Positions 1 to 8,259 are shown, counted from the stretch's first letter. The stretch is 33,066 nt of DNA from JAGORY01 sp964517585 (GCA_964517585.1 CAZFCB010000013.1:1-33066); one strand, 5' to 3'. Program-made: numbers and translations. Notes: a model not told the origin generated them from the sequence alone.

Positions 1-1
1 T

Positions 2-934
2 CTGATGCGTGCTGAGGTGAAAGTATACCTCGTGGGTTTCGGGGGGGGACGATGGATGCTGCCAGTATTTTTTCTTCGTGCACTTTTTGCGTCGCTTCTG
101 ACACGGTGTGATACGGTGCATCTCGGTGATGCAGTGCTCTCTCCTATTTTTCCTATTCTCTTTGTTTTTCGTCCGCGACTTCGTCGAACACTGACAGTGC
201 ATGGATTGGATCTCGTTTGGGATGTAAGAGTGTACCGATCACTGATTTGTTGTACGCTCCGCTTCGCACAGAAAATAGCTGCAGTAAGTCACGCAACGGC
301 AGATGTATGTATACAACGTGGGGTGACACCTGAACGTATCATCATCATTCCTTGTGGCATCGTTATGCCCGACATACGTTTGAGAAAAGAGTTTTTGTGT
401 CCAGTCCTCCTCTTGTTTGGACGACTCGTTCCTCGTAAAGGTACGCGTTGGTTTTTGGAAAATGTTTTCCCCCTCCTTCTTGCACGATATCCAACGATGA
501 AACTCGTTATTGCCGGTGATGGTCCTGAACATTCCGCTATTCAATCACTTGTTGCCGCGCATGCATTGCAGCACTCAGTGGATGTACTTGGCGCTATTCC
601 AGAACACTCAAAAGAAGCGTTGTTTCAGCAGGCTTCTCTTCTTGTCATGCCGAATGTACCAGTGTTTGGCGATATGGAAGGTTTTGGTATTACTGCTGTG
701 GAAGCTGCTTCCAGAGGCCTTCCGGTCGTTGCATCGGATCTTGAAGGACTCAAGGATTCTATCATCGACGGCGTCACTGGCTTGCATTTTCGTCCGCTCG
801 ATTTGCAGAGTGCTATCGCTGCAATAGAGTCTGCGATGTCCAAAGAATGGAATTCCCAAGAGATGCGAAAAGCAATACAAGAAAAATTTGAGATCACTGC
901 CATTGCTTCACGTTATATTCATGAAATCTTCTGA
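2..934 (+). CDS. GT4-family glycosyltransferase, 5'-truncated by window edge
   Basis: Transfers a sugar from an activated donor to a surface glycan acceptor in the cytoplasm; donor and acceptor cannot be told from sequence. The C-terminal GT-B domain is clear: LFGRLVPRKG begins the donor-binding half, and EGFGITAVEAASRGLP supplies the EX7E-type motif of GT4 enzymes. The reading frame is open to the left edge. The first visible ATG (position 5) is followed by sequence resembling the middle of the N-terminal Rossmann domain (VHLGDAVLSPI, TVHGLDLVWD), so roughly 50 residues are probably missing upstream and that ATG is unlikely to be the start. Its end overlaps the next gene by 14 nt, which suggests translational coupling and joint function. 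Confidence 0.85.
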   Translation: MMRAEVKVYLVGFGGGRWMLPVFFLRALFASLLTRCDTVHLGDAVLSPIFPILFVFRPRLRRTLTVHGLDLVWDVRVYRSLICCTLRFAQKIAAVSHATADVCIQRGVTPERIIIIPCGIVMPDIRLRKEFLCPVLLLFGRLVPRKGTRWFLENVFPLLLARYPTMKLVIAGDGPEHSAIQSLVAAHALQHSVDVLGAIPEHSKEALFQQASLLVMPNVPVFGDMEGFGITAVEAASRGLPVVASDLEGLKDSIIDGVTGLHFRPLDLQSAIAAIESAMSKEWNSQEMRKAIQEKFEITAIASRYIHEIF

Positions 935-1970
935 CCGCAGTATCGGGATCGTGAGTTGCGATAGCCCGCCTTTCATTGGTGGCATGGGTCGACATGTTGG
1001 TTCACTGTGTGAAGGCTTTCACACAGCAGGTGTGACTGCGCATATTGTTGATCGCACTCACCGTCCGTATGCATGGGCATGTGGACGCAATATTGGATTT
1101 TCTCTTGGTGTGCGTCGCACACTTGAGAATTTTGTCCATGATCACGGCATTACGCTTCTTCAGGTACATGTCGGCCCCGGTGGCGTTCTGCTGCCGTTTT
1201 TTCCGAGCACTGTTCCAGTTGTTCTGACGGTCAACCATACCTATGCGGCGCAGTCCCGACTCCTTGGTCAATATTGGAAAAAAATCTTCATTCCCTTTGA
1301 ACGTCGAATGTATGAGCACGCACAGCAGATGATTGCTATCTCTGAAGATACTGCGAATTCACTAGAGAATGACTACGGAATTCCTCGGGAGCGCATCGCT
1401 ATTATTCATTGCGGGTTTGAACTCAGTCCTTGGATTCATGCAGATTGTGAGGAGTCTGATCGAGATCATCGTTCGTGTGTGTTTATTGGTCGCCCCGATG
1501 TGCGTAAGGGCTGGGATCTTCTGCGTAACGCGTGGTCGATCGTGAGAAAAAATATGCCGCATGCCACTCTTGCAGTCGTAGGATGGGACGATGTTTCGCG
1601 TGATGGCATCTCATTTCTTGGGCGTCTTTCTGATCAAGATCTTCGATCGCTTATCGGCCGTGCTCGCACGACTATTTGTCCATCGAGATTAGAGGGATTT
1701 GGCCTAACTGCTGCCGAGAGCATTGCATGTGGTACGCCTGTTGTTGCAACGAGTGTCGCAGGATTACAACGCGTCGTTCATGAGAAGCGCTCAGGAATTT
1801 TTGTCGACATTAATCCAATCTCGATCGCACACGGCGTGATCACAATGTTGCAGGATGACTTTCTGTGGCGACAACTGCATGACGGATGCCGTGTTGAGCG
1901 AGCACGATTTGATATCACGAAAGAAATACATGCTCACCTTACGTTGTTTGATGCGGTATACTCCTCATGA
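921..1970 (+). CDS. GT4-family glycosyltransferase
   Basis: A second GT4 glycosyltransferase of 349 residues, full length for the family. The N-terminus carries the glycine-rich acceptor-side loop (PPFIGGMGRHVGSLCEGF). The donor-side domain starts at VFIGRPDVRKGWDLL, and the EX7E motif spans E258 to E266 (EGFGLTAAES). I chose ATG 921 over an upstream in-frame start at 888 because 921 places SIGIVSCDSPPFIGG at the N-terminus as usual for the family and reduces overlap with the preceding gene to 14 nt. The following membrane protein starts at the base after this stop codon. The three genes therefore look like one operon for a cell-surface polysaccharide. Substrate unknown. Confidence 0.88.
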   Translation: MKSSDRSIGIVSCDSPPFIGGMGRHVGSLCEGFHTAGVTAHIVDRTHRPYAWACGRNIGFSLGVRRTLENFVHDHGITLLQVHVGPGGVLLPFFPSTVPVVLTVNHTYAAQSRLLGQYWKKIFIPFERRMYEHAQQMIAISEDTANSLENDYGIPRERIAIIHCGFELSPWIHADCEESDRDHRSCVFIGRPDVRKGWDLLRNAWSIVRKNMPHATLAVVGWDDVSRDGISFLGRLSDQDLRSLIGRARTTICPSRLEGFGLTAAESIACGTPVVATSVAGLQRVVHEKRSGIFVDINPISIAHGVITMLQDDFLWRQLHDGCRVERARFDITKEIHAHLTLFDAVYSS

Positions 1971-3569
1971 ATGCGCGCACAAATTCGCAAGCGGCTACTT
2001 CCTTTTCTTGCGGGATTAGTCCTCTTTCTTCTTGTCGCTAAATATTTCTGGTCACTCTACCTCTTTCCTGAAGTACCGTTTGGGTACGACGCAGGTATTT
2101 ACCGATACCTCTTCATTCGTCATGCCATAGGCCTCGCTCCGTTCGATACTGCAAATATGGCTCCATGGGCCAGAGCTCACGCCCCCGGACTTTTCTTCAT
2201 CTCGAGCCTTCTCATGCGTTTTGGGATGACGGCCGACATGCTGATTGGTGGCGTGTGGAACATCATTCCCGTTGTATTGGCGTGTGTGCTCGCTTTTGTC
2301 ATCCGTAAGCGTCACGGTGATCTAGCGGGATTTTTTGTCCTCGTAGCAGCGTTACTGTCCACCGTTCAGTACGAAGGCTTCCTCATGATGTACTACAAAA
2401 CGCTCGTTGCACTTCTGTGGTGTGCGCTTGCATTTTCATACTTTGAATCAGGGTCAATACTGTGGATGCTCTTTGGGATGTTTGCTATTGCGACACATCA
2501 ACAGATCGGTCTCATATTGATCGTCGCCATTGGTAGCTCGTTGGTATCGTTGGTCGTTCTCAAGAATCAGCCTATTTCTCTGAGGCGCTGTGGAGAATTT
2601 GTTCTCACAATTGGTGTAGGACTTCTTTGGTATTTGCCTACGTACGAGAGATCGTTACAAGATATTGCGCCAAAATTTCTAGCGTCCGGCACACTGCTCG
2701 CGCTCAGCATTGGCATCATTGTCGTTGGCGGATTCAGTGCGCTCATTGTCTGGTTACCGCAGAAAAATAAGCGCTACCTTTGGGTAACGTGCGCTGCAGT
2801 GTGCGTCATTCTCCTCTCACTCTTGCCTGTCGTGCTCGATTCGCCTGGGATTCTCAGTCGTCTTTTGGTTCCTCGTACAGATACGGCTAGTGGAGCATTT
2901 CTTTCACTCGCCGAATATCTGAAGCTATCTTTTCCGCTGCTACTTGCAGGCGTGGTCGGGCTCGTCTTGTCACTTGAGCATGAGAGAGGAACACCGTGGC
3001 AATGGGCGACAGTATGGTGCGCGGTTGCGTCACTCGGCATGTTCTTTTTTTACCGTCGCTTTCTTCTCCCGCTCGACTTCTTTTTGTTACCGTTTGTAGC
3101 CATCGCATGTACTGCGCTTTTGCAGCACAAAAAAGGCGGTCGCATGGTACTTGCACTTCTTCTCGTTCTCCAAGCTGGCCTACTTATTCATCATATCTCG
3201 CGCATCGATCCTGTGGTGAAGCCTGAATGGATGAAGCAGTTTGCAGAGCTCCATACTTCTGTTCCTGCTGGTTCCACAGTCATTGTACTAGATAATATGG
3301 CGCCTTGGGTTCTCGGATATTTGCCTGACTCTTCCGTTTCGGGTCCTGGGATTTTTGACTCTTTGCCATTGTCAGCGTGGGAGAAATTTCTCCTCGGTTC
3401 TGAAGCTGATCGAAGGGAGTTTTTTGAGTTTTATCCAAAAGGTACTTTCTTCTACGCTACTGATATTTTTCGTATGTATTATCCGCCGGAAGTGCAGTCG
3501 GTTCTGCAACATTCTTGCCTGATTCCCGAGGATGCATTTGGATTGTATCAATCTCGTTGCGGACAATAA
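1971..3569 (+). CDS. Polytopic membrane protein, GT-C glycosyltransferase-like
   Basis: A 532-residue integral membrane protein with about ten or more hydrophobic helices, the first at about residues 10-32. It ends in a soluble domain of about 110 residues (from MKQFAELHTSVPAG) predicted outside the membrane. The loop after helix 1 contains PFGYDAGIYRY, an acidic residue in the place where GT-C enzymes (GT39/GT83-type, using lipid-linked sugar donors) keep their catalytic Asp. This and the position directly after two GT4 genes suggest transfer of a lipid-linked sugar on the outer face. Assignment to a named family is not certain. ATG directly follows the TGA of the upstream gene with no spacer, so translation is probably coupled. 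Confidence 0.7.
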   Translation: MRAQIRKRLLPFLAGLVLFLLVAKYFWSLYLFPEVPFGYDAGIYRYLFIRHAIGLAPFDTANMAPWARAHAPGLFFISSLLMRFGMTADMLIGGVWNIIPVVLACVLAFVIRKRHGDLAGFFVLVAALLSTVQYEGFLMMYYKTLVALLWCALAFSYFESGSILWMLFGMFAIATHQQIGLILIVAIGSSLVSLVVLKNQPISLRRCGEFVLTIGVGLLWYLPTYERSLQDIAPKFLASGTLLALSIGIIVVGGFSALIVWLPQKNKRYLWVTCAAVCVILLSLLPVVLDSPGILSRLLVPRTDTASGAFLSLAEYLKLSFPLLLAGVVGLVLSLEHERGTPWQWATVWCAVASLGMFFFYRRFLLPLDFFLLPFVAIACTALLQHKKGGRMVLALLLVLQAGLLIHHISRIDPVVKPEWMKQFAELHTSVPAGSTVIVLDNMAPWVLGYLPDSSVSGPGIFDSLPLSAWEKFLLGSEADRREFFEFYPKGTFFYATDIFRMYYPPEVQSVLQHSCLIPEDAFGLYQSRCGQ

Positions 3570-3583
3570 GAAAGTTCCCCACC

Positions 3584-3612
3584 TTGACCTGAGGCTGACC
3601 TTTGCCGATACT
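3584..3612 (+). promoter_or_regulatory. Predicted promoter of infC
   Basis: TTGACC (3584-3589), 17-bp spacer, GATACT (3607-3612). The predicted start of transcription is near 3619, giving a leader of about 23 nt before the GTG of infC. It lies in the 72-nt gap after the membrane protein gene. Confidence 0.5.
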
Positions 3613-3641
3613 GAAGACACTTTCCCCACATCACACTTCCC

Positions 3642-4181
3642 GTGAGACAACGATACACCCCCCAGCGAACGTTCAATTTCGCCCGTCCGAAAGTCAACGA
3701 ACAAATACGTGCACCTGAAGTTCTCCTCGTTGGTGAGGGTGGTACTGCAGAGCGTATGGCCATTGCAGACGCCTTGGCTCGCGCGAAGGATCTCGGTTTT
3801 GACCTGATAGAAGTTTCCCCTAAAGCAGTGCCGCCCGTGGTCAAGCTTGGTGAATACGGAAGCTATCTCTACAAATTAAAGAAGAAAGAAAAACTGCAGA
3901 AAGCACACAGTAAACAGACTGAAGTGAAGGCTATCCGCTTCGGCTTCCGCACGGATATTGGTGATTTGGATCGTCAGGCTGCGCGAAGTCGTGACTTTCT
4001 TGCTGAACGTCATATGGTGAAAGTCACTATTGTTATGCGTGGCCGCGAGCTTACGAATAAAGAGTATGGTATCTCGAAGCTCAATAAATTCGTCCAAAGT
4101 CTCACGGATGTTGCTGAAATTGATCAGCCGATCAAACGGCAGGGGAACCATTTCATGGTCATCCTGAAGCCGCGGAAATAG
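3642..4181 (+). CDS. infC: Translation initiation factor IF-3
   Basis: Binds the 30S subunit, prevents premature 50S joining and checks the initiator tRNA-start codon pairing. The 179 residues match the usual length. The N-domain begins FNFARPKVNEQIRAPEV, with DLIEVSPKAVPPVVKL ending it, followed by a lysine-rich linker helix (KLKKKEKLQKAHSKQTEVKAIRF) and the C-domain (VTIVMRGRELTNKEYG). The start is GTG at 3642; an in-frame stop at 3612 limits alternatives. No Shine-Dalgarno sequence is visible upstream. In E. coli infC uses the rare AUU start for autoregulation; a weak GTG start may play a similar role here, which is inference. It heads the conserved infC-rpmI-rplT cluster. Confidence 0.96.
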   Translation: MRQRYTPQRTFNFARPKVNEQIRAPEVLLVGEGGTAERMAIADALARAKDLGFDLIEVSPKAVPPVVKLGEYGSYLYKLKKKEKLQKAHSKQTEVKAIRFGFRTDIGDLDRQAARSRDFLAERHMVKVTIVMRGRELTNKEYGISKLNKFVQSLTDVAEIDQPIKRQGNHFMVILKPRK

Positions 4182-4201
4182 ATGTGCGGCAGGTTGTGGG
4201 T

Positions 4202-4229
4202 TTGCATTTACAGAAACAACCGCTACAAT
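4202..4229 (+). promoter_or_regulatory. Predicted promoter of rpmI-rplT
   Basis: TTGCAT (4202-4207), 16-bp spacer, TACAAT (4224-4229), located in the 59-nt gap between infC and rpmI, 11 nt upstream of the rpmI ATG. It would let the two ribosomal protein genes be expressed apart from infC. Confidence 0.45.
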
Positions 4230-4240
4230 TGTCCGGCTCT

Positions 4241-4435
4241 ATGCCTAAATTGAAGTCCCACAGCGGCGCTAAAAAGCGTATTCGACGCACTGGAAGTGGC
4301 AAACTAGCTTTCAACCGTCATAGTCGTAACCATCTTCTGACACAGAAGAGCAAGCGTCAAAAACGCTTGAATCGTACGAAAATGATGCATCCAGCGAACG
4401 AACGCAATGTTGGACTCCTCGTTCCTCATCTTTAA
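4241..4435 (+). CDS. rpmI: Large ribosomal subunit protein bL35
   Basis: A small basic 50S protein of 64 residues, the family-typical size. It has the signature PKLKSHSGAKKRIRRTGSGK at the N-terminus and NHLLTQKSKRQKRLNRT in the middle. An upstream in-frame ATG at 4184 would add 19 residues unlike any bL35, so ATG 4241 is the start. It sits between infC and rplT, as in most bacteria, with a 3-nt gap to rplT. Confidence 0.96.
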   Translation: MPKLKSHSGAKKRIRRTGSGKLAFNRHSRNHLLTQKSKRQKRLNRTKMMHPANERNVGLLVPHL

Positions 4436-4438
4436 AAC

Positions 4439-4789
4439 ATGCGCGTCAAACGTGGTATTCACAGGCATCGTAGGGTTAAAGCCATTCGTGCTCTCACAAA
4501 GGGGTACCGTGGCATGAAGCGTACGACCGTGAAGAAGGGTAAGGAAGCCATTATTAAGGCAGGACAGAACGCATATCGTGATCGCAAGCGTAAGAAGCAG
4601 AACTTCCGCAAGCTCTGGACTGTCCGTATCAATGCTGCCGTTCGTGCGAAAGGCGTACGTTACTCACAGTTCATCCCAGCTCTCAAGAAGGCCAACATCA
4701 CGCTGGATCGTAAGACACTCTCAGAACTTGCAATCCACCATCCTGCAATCTTTGATCAGGTGATGAAAGAGAGTGGAGTTGCGAAGTAG
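4439..4789 (+). CDS. rplT: Large ribosomal subunit protein bL20
   Basis: A 50S assembly protein of 116 residues. The basic N-terminal extension RVKRGIHRHRRVKAIRALTKGYRGMK and the C-terminal globular part (INAAVRAKGVRYSQFIPALKKANI) are both intact. In several bacteria bL20 represses its own operon by binding the mRNA; no clear leader structure for that is visible here. The ATG is 3 nt after the rpmI stop without a recognizable ribosome-binding site, suggesting coupled translation. It ends 4 nt from a convergent gene. Confidence 0.97.
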   Translation: MRVKRGIHRHRRVKAIRALTKGYRGMKRTTVKKGKEAIIKAGQNAYRDRKRKKQNFRKLWTVRINAAVRAKGVRYSQFIPALKKANITLDRKTLSELAIHHPAIFDQVMKESGVAK

Positions 4790-4793
4790 TTGA

Positions 4794-5063
4794 CTACCGG
4801 TTTCGTCGCTTTGGTTTTTTCGATGTGAGTAGGTCACCAATTACTTCTTTCAGTGAGTAGAGTGCGAAAACGCCGTTCAGGATCACAAAGGGCCAGGCGT
4901 GGCCTACATAACCATAGAAGCAGAGCATTCCCGAACCGAAAAGGTTCACGAGATCGAATCCTAAATCATCCGAAGTCCAGCGGTGCGTCTGGATCATGAT
5001 GAATCCGATCAGGACGAGGTGCATACCGATTATGCCGATCACTAGAGGAAGATTGCTTACCAC
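4794..5063 (-). CDS. Small CBU_0592-like membrane protein
   Basis: An 89-residue protein with three predicted membrane helices (about residues 5-24, 33-53 and 56-75) and a basic C-terminal tail. The layout and the SDDLGFDLVNLFGSGML and WPFVILNGVFALYSL segments match the CBU_0592-like family of unknown function. The start is GTG at 5063. It overlaps the NIF3-family gene by 7 nt (GTG lies within the last codons before that gene's TAA), so it is probably translated by coupling to it. A functional link with NIF3 is not established. Confidence 0.75.
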   Translation of the reverse strand: MVSNLPLVIGIIGMHLVLIGFIMIQTHRWTSDDLGFDLVNLFGSGMLCFYGYVGHAWPFVILNGVFALYSLKEVIGDLLTSKKPKRRNR

Positions 5064-6025
5064 TTCTTCCTTTCCACTCGGATAAAGCCTGACGCTTCGA
5101 CGAATGTCATCTTCGCGTCTTGCTTCTTCATCTCATCAAGCATGAGGTTTACACCGAGCGCATCCGATGCCATGTGGCTACACTGGATGATGTTGATGTG
5201 GTGTTTCTTGGCTTCTTCCAGAGATTTTTCGGTGACATGCATCGAGAGGACGGTACCAACTCCTGCCCTCGCCTTTGCCTCGAAAAATTCCTCAGGACCG
5301 TTTGTTCCTCCCGTAAATTCGGTCGCGACAAGTTTGCCGACACGTGAAGCGCGAGAACCATTCGCGATGATGGGCGGGTTTCCTTTCTTTGCGTACATCT
5401 TGTATTCCGGGATTTCCGTGATTGCTTTGAGGATTTCACCCATATCGTCGTATTCACCTTTGCAAATGTGCTTCTCCATAAAAGCCCACACCATATTATC
5501 CGTGATCGTGTGACAGCAGACTGCAGGGATATCCAGAAGCTCTGCAGCACGTTCAACGCGGAAAAGGTTATCTGCATGAATGGCACGCCAAATTTTGTCC
5601 ATGCGTGGTCGCAGCACTGCTTCTGACTGATTCACAGGCACACCGACACCGGCGAGTAGATCTACTTGGAGGGGCATCACTTTTTCAAGATCTGCGAGCG
5701 CACGTCCTTCTGGATGGTGGATGAGTACGCCGTCGATTTTCGTACCTTTCTCACGCAGGCGGTCTACGAGGAGGAGCTCAGGCGTCTCGATATCGATGCC
5801 GACAAACACGTGTGTAAATTCCTCTGTCCCATCACCATTGATGATCCGACAGTCGCTGTAGGGGTTCCACGTGCGCTCTGTATCGAAATACTCTGCATCT
5901 TTTTTCTCGAGCTTCTTTTCTTTGTCCTTACATTTCTTCAGCATTTTTTCAATCTGCTTACGCTCTCTTGGGTCGTGCTGTATGCCAAGGTCTACTGCTG
6001 TCTCGAAGAATTTTTGGAGTTTCAT
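5057..6025 (-). CDS. NIF3-family (NGG1p-interacting factor 3-like) protein
   Basis: A 322-residue member of the NIF3/DUF34 family, whose members bind two metal ions and have been proposed as hydrolases or metal-insertion proteins; the true activity is unknown. The metal-binding HH pair is seen in GVLIHHPEGRAL (H103, H104), and the C-terminal family signature is MHVTEKSLEEAKKHHIN followed by CSHMASDALGVN. It is the long bacterial subtype of about 320 residues with a charged coiled N-terminus (EKMLKKCKDKEKKLEKK) rather than the short YbgI form of about 250 residues. The upstream -10 candidate is weak (TACGCT, 10 nt before ATG). Confidence 0.88.
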   Translation of the reverse strand: MKLQKFFETAVDLGIQHDPRERKQIEKMLKKCKDKEKKLEKKDAEYFDTERTWNPYSDCRIINGDGTEEFTHVFVGIDIETPELLLVDRLREKGTKIDGVLIHHPEGRALADLEKVMPLQVDLLAGVGVPVNQSEAVLRPRMDKIWRAIHADNLFRVERAAELLDIPAVCCHTITDNMVWAFMEKHICKGEYDDMGEILKAITEIPEYKMYAKKGNPPIIANGSRASRVGKLVATEFTGGTNGPEEFFEAKARAGVGTVLSMHVTEKSLEEAKKHHINIIQCSHMASDALGVNLMLDEMKKQDAKMTFVEASGFIRVERKKW

Positions 6026-6067
6026 AGTGGATCGAAGCGTACAGAAGCAACAACGAATGGCGCAATG

Positions 6068-7024
6068 TTATTTTCTCGAAACGTATGATTGCACTATTGC
6101 TCTCAGAATGAGAAGAGGATGACGCAGGCAAAATTTCTTCAGCTCACCGCTGCCCTGAGCACTCACGCGCTTGCCAGTACCAACGCGGTGACGGAACTTT
6201 GTGACCATCGTCATGAGTGCTTTCTGCTGTGCTGCAACGGCTATTTTTCGATCATCTCTTGAGAGAGTTCCGATCAATAACTCAAAACAACGCAGCCGAT
6301 CAAACAGTCCTTGTCCTGTTTCCTGATTCACAGCACTCGCGCCCTTGATGTGCACGCGGAAATTTCCATAATGTCCTCGAAGAAAATACCAGTCGTACGC
6401 AAGCAGGAGTCTCGTCCAGTACTCTACATCCAGAAACTGTGGCATGTTTGTCAGAAAAGGCCCCATCTTTTGCATCGACTCTCGACGCATGACGACAAAG
6501 CTTGGTTCGCCAATAATATTGGGTGTCAATCCCTGTTCTATCCACCACTGAAGCAGTGTCTTTCCGTTGTGTTGTCCACTTTTGACGTGCGTAGTACGAA
6601 ACTCACGCACGGCTTCATAGAGTGGCGCAGTCGTCATTTCTCCTTCAATCATGTACGTATGTTCCATCGACACAAAGCCGACTGTGATATGTGTTTCCAG
6701 TATTTTCATGGCTTCTTCCAGATATGTTGGTGCCCAGACATCATCTTGAAACAAGTACGCAACAAATGGCGATGATGTTCGCATTGCACACGCATTCCAA
6801 TTACCTCCAATGCCAAGCCGCTTCTCTGACCTGACAAAGCGAATACGTCCATCAGGAAGAAATGGTGCGATGATCGCAAGAACATCAGTGTCTGAGTAGT
6901 CATCATGAATCAGTGCCGTCCAACCGGTATATGTCTGTGCCTGCAGTGACTTCAAGGCTTCTGTAAGGTGTTCTGGCCTTGGGTTATATGTCGGGATGAG
7001 GACATCGACGAGTGGGTGATGCAT
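6068..7024 (-). CDS. GT2-family glycosyltransferase
   Basis: A cytoplasmic GT-A-fold inverting glycosyltransferase of 318 residues that adds a sugar to a surface glycan precursor. VDVLIPTYNPRPEHLTEALKS is the GT2 N-terminus. D41-D42 lie in IHDDYSDTD, and the metal-binding acidic motif is FQDD (D94-D95). No membrane segments are visible. The ATG at 7024 is 6 nt downstream of a TATACT -10 element on the same strand and has no Shine-Dalgarno sequence, so the mRNA is probably leaderless. Divergent from trmD. Donor sugar unknown. Confidence 0.88.
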   Translation of the reverse strand: MHHPLVDVLIPTYNPRPEHLTEALKSLQAQTYTGWTALIHDDYSDTDVLAIIAPFLPDGRIRFVRSEKRLGIGGNWNACAMRTSSPFVAYLFQDDVWAPTYLEEAMKILETHITVGFVSMEHTYMIEGEMTTAPLYEAVREFRTTHVKSGQHNGKTLLQWWIEQGLTPNIIGEPSFVVMRRESMQKMGPFLTNMPQFLDVEYWTRLLLAYDWYFLRGHYGNFRVHIKGASAVNQETGQGLFDRLRCFELLIGTLSRDDRKIAVAAQQKALMTMVTKFRHRVGTGKRVSAQGSGELKKFCLRHPLLILRAIVQSYVSRK

Positions 7025-7030
7025 ACGAGC

Positions 7031-7036
7031 AGTATA
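7031..7036 (-). promoter_or_regulatory. -10 element of GT2 gene
   Basis: TATACT on the minus strand, separated from the ATG by 6 nt, which predicts transcription starting at or beside the start codon. Confidence 0.6.
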
Positions 7037-7069
7037 GCCCTTTTATGGCTTTACACTTAAGCTTACTCC

Positions 7070-7762
7070 ATGCGCATCGATATTCTGACGCTGTTTCCAG
7101 CGATGTTCACAGGCCCTCTCACCGAGAGCATGCTCAAACGTGCTGTCGCGGATCAGCTGCTACAGATCAACATTCACGATATTCGATCGTATGCTCTCGA
7201 TAAACATCATCAGGCTGATGACAAACCGTACGGAGGAGGCGCAGGCATGGTTATGAAGGTGGATGTTATTGTTGGAGCGATAGAAACTGTCGTTGCTCAG
7301 GGCATGACAGAAGTGGAAAGTGGAAAGTGGAAAGTGGAAAACAAAAATGTTGTTCCTCATCGCATGTACCTCTCAGCAACAGGCGAGAGGCTCACGCAGG
7401 CAAAAGTAGATCAGACTGCTCTGCATGAATGGATTATTCTTCTTTGTGGACACTATGAAGGCATTGATCAGCGTGTCATTGATGGATGGATCGATGAGCA
7501 AATTAGTATTGGCGATTACGTGCTGACGGGTGGCGAGATTCCGGCGATGGTACTCATCGATGCTGTTGCGCGGAAAATTCCAGGCGTTCTTGGCAAAGAA
7601 GCGTCAGGAGATTTCGATAGTTTTTCTCCTGCCTTTGGTGGAAAACGCGAGTATCCGCAGTACACTCGGCCTGAGGAATTTCGTGGCAAGCGCGTTCCGG
7701 ACATACTACTGTCTGGGCATCATGAAAACATTGAGAAGTGGCGTCGGGAAAAACTTTTTTAG
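7070..7762 (+). CDS. trmD: tRNA (guanine-N1-)-methyltransferase TrmD
   Basis: Methylates G37 of tRNAs from SAM and prevents +1 frameshifting; usually essential. The 230 residues carry the SPOUT knot features: DDKPYGGGAGMVMK near residues 51-63, LLCGHYEGIDQRVI, and SIGDYVLTGGEIPAM. The conserved end TRPEEFRGKRVPDILLSGHHENIEKWR is intact. Odd feature: between the helix ending near residue 78 and the conserved strand HRMYLSATG there is an extra segment of about 15-20 residues, encoded largely by four perfect GTGGAAA heptamers (7313-7340, V82 onward: VESGKWKVE). The E. coli protein has no such segment. A weak -10 (TAAGCT) ends 6 nt before ATG. The stop codon overlaps the stop of the convergent gene. 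Confidence 0.95.
   Translation: MRIDILTLFPAMFTGPLTESMLKRAVADQLLQINIHDIRSYALDKHHQADDKPYGGGAGMVMKVDVIVGAIETVVAQGMTEVESGKWKVENKNVVPHRMYLSATGERLTQAKVDQTALHEWIILLCGHYEGIDQRVIDGWIDEQISIGDYVLTGGEIPAMVLIDAVARKIPGVLGKEASGDFDSFSPAFGGKREYPQYTRPEEFRGKRVPDILLSGHHENIEKWRREKLF
7313..7340 (+). repeat. (GTGGAAA)4 heptanucleotide tandem repeat inside trmD
   Basis: Four exact head-to-tail copies of GTGGAAA, in frame with trmD and read as VESGKWKVE. Because 7 is not a multiple of 3, all three frames read the same cyclic peptide, and neither strand contains a stop. A related array lies in guaA at 18294-18321. Confidence 0.95.
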
Positions 7763-8076
7763 GTCGGAGCAGTTTTGTTTCCGAACGTCATCCAAAACTT
7801 ATGACGTAATCCGTGGGTGGCCGGCGCAGCATCTTCTTTCGAAGAGCCGTAGATGAGAAAACGGATGTGTGCCGCTGTAGACAGCACTATGTCAGGTGCC
7901 CACGTATCGTCTCGCTCGTGGCTTTTTTCCTTTAAGTCTATCTCTCGACTGATAATCCCCATGAGAATACCGAGAGGATGTCGTACATTTGAAATATACT
8001 GTCGATAGACATCGGTGCTTCGCACTCTTGTGACAAATTCCTCTACATCATTCCAGTTGCGGAGATCTTCTGGCAT
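7759..8076 (-). CDS. Hypothetical protein, 105 aa
   Basis: I do not recognize this protein. It is a soluble, mixed-charge, probably helical protein (NDVEEFVTRVRSTDVYRQYI, VRHPLGILMGIISREIDLKEK) without signal peptide or membrane helix. ATG 8076 is preferred over an upstream TTG at 8094, because that TTG overlaps the predicted -10 TAGAAT and would not be in the transcript. The gene converges with trmD, and the two stop codons overlap. A perfect 8-bp inverted repeat covers its promoter region and could be an operator. Confidence 0.55.
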   Translation of the reverse strand: MPEDLRNWNDVEEFVTRVRSTDVYRQYISNVRHPLGILMGIISREIDLKEKSHERDDTWAPDIVLSTAAHIRFLIYGSSKEDAAPATHGLRHKFWMTFGNKTAPT

Positions 8077-8080
8077 AGTG

Positions 8081-8102
8081 GAGTAGAAATACAATTCTAC
8101 TC
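8081..8102. promoter_or_regulatory. Inverted repeat over the promoter of the 105-aa gene
   Basis: Perfect 8-bp arms GAGTAGAA and TTCTACTC with a 6-nt centre. The minus-strand -10 element TAGAAT (8094-8099) lies in the right arm. The repeat begins 4 nt upstream of the ATG at 8076. It could be an operator or an mRNA 5' hairpin. Confidence 0.45.
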
Positions 8103-8253
8103 TTGTCTATTGCCTGATCTGTGTAAACGTCGGTAGAGCAATGTTCTGTGTTCTGTTACTTTTTTCGACAACTTTTAAACGGCTTCGTACTGATACGCGA
8201 CATCGCACCATGCTCTTGCCTGTCAATTTTTAGAACAGATTGCAGAATCACGG

Positions 8254-8259
8254 TAGAAT
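8254..8259 (+). promoter_or_regulatory. -10 element of DUF167 gene
   Basis: TAGAAT, 7 nt upstream of the ATG at 8267. The 190-nt stretch before this gene (8077-8266) otherwise shows only the inverted repeat at 8081-8102 and no coding sequence or RNA gene that I recognize. Confidence 0.55.
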
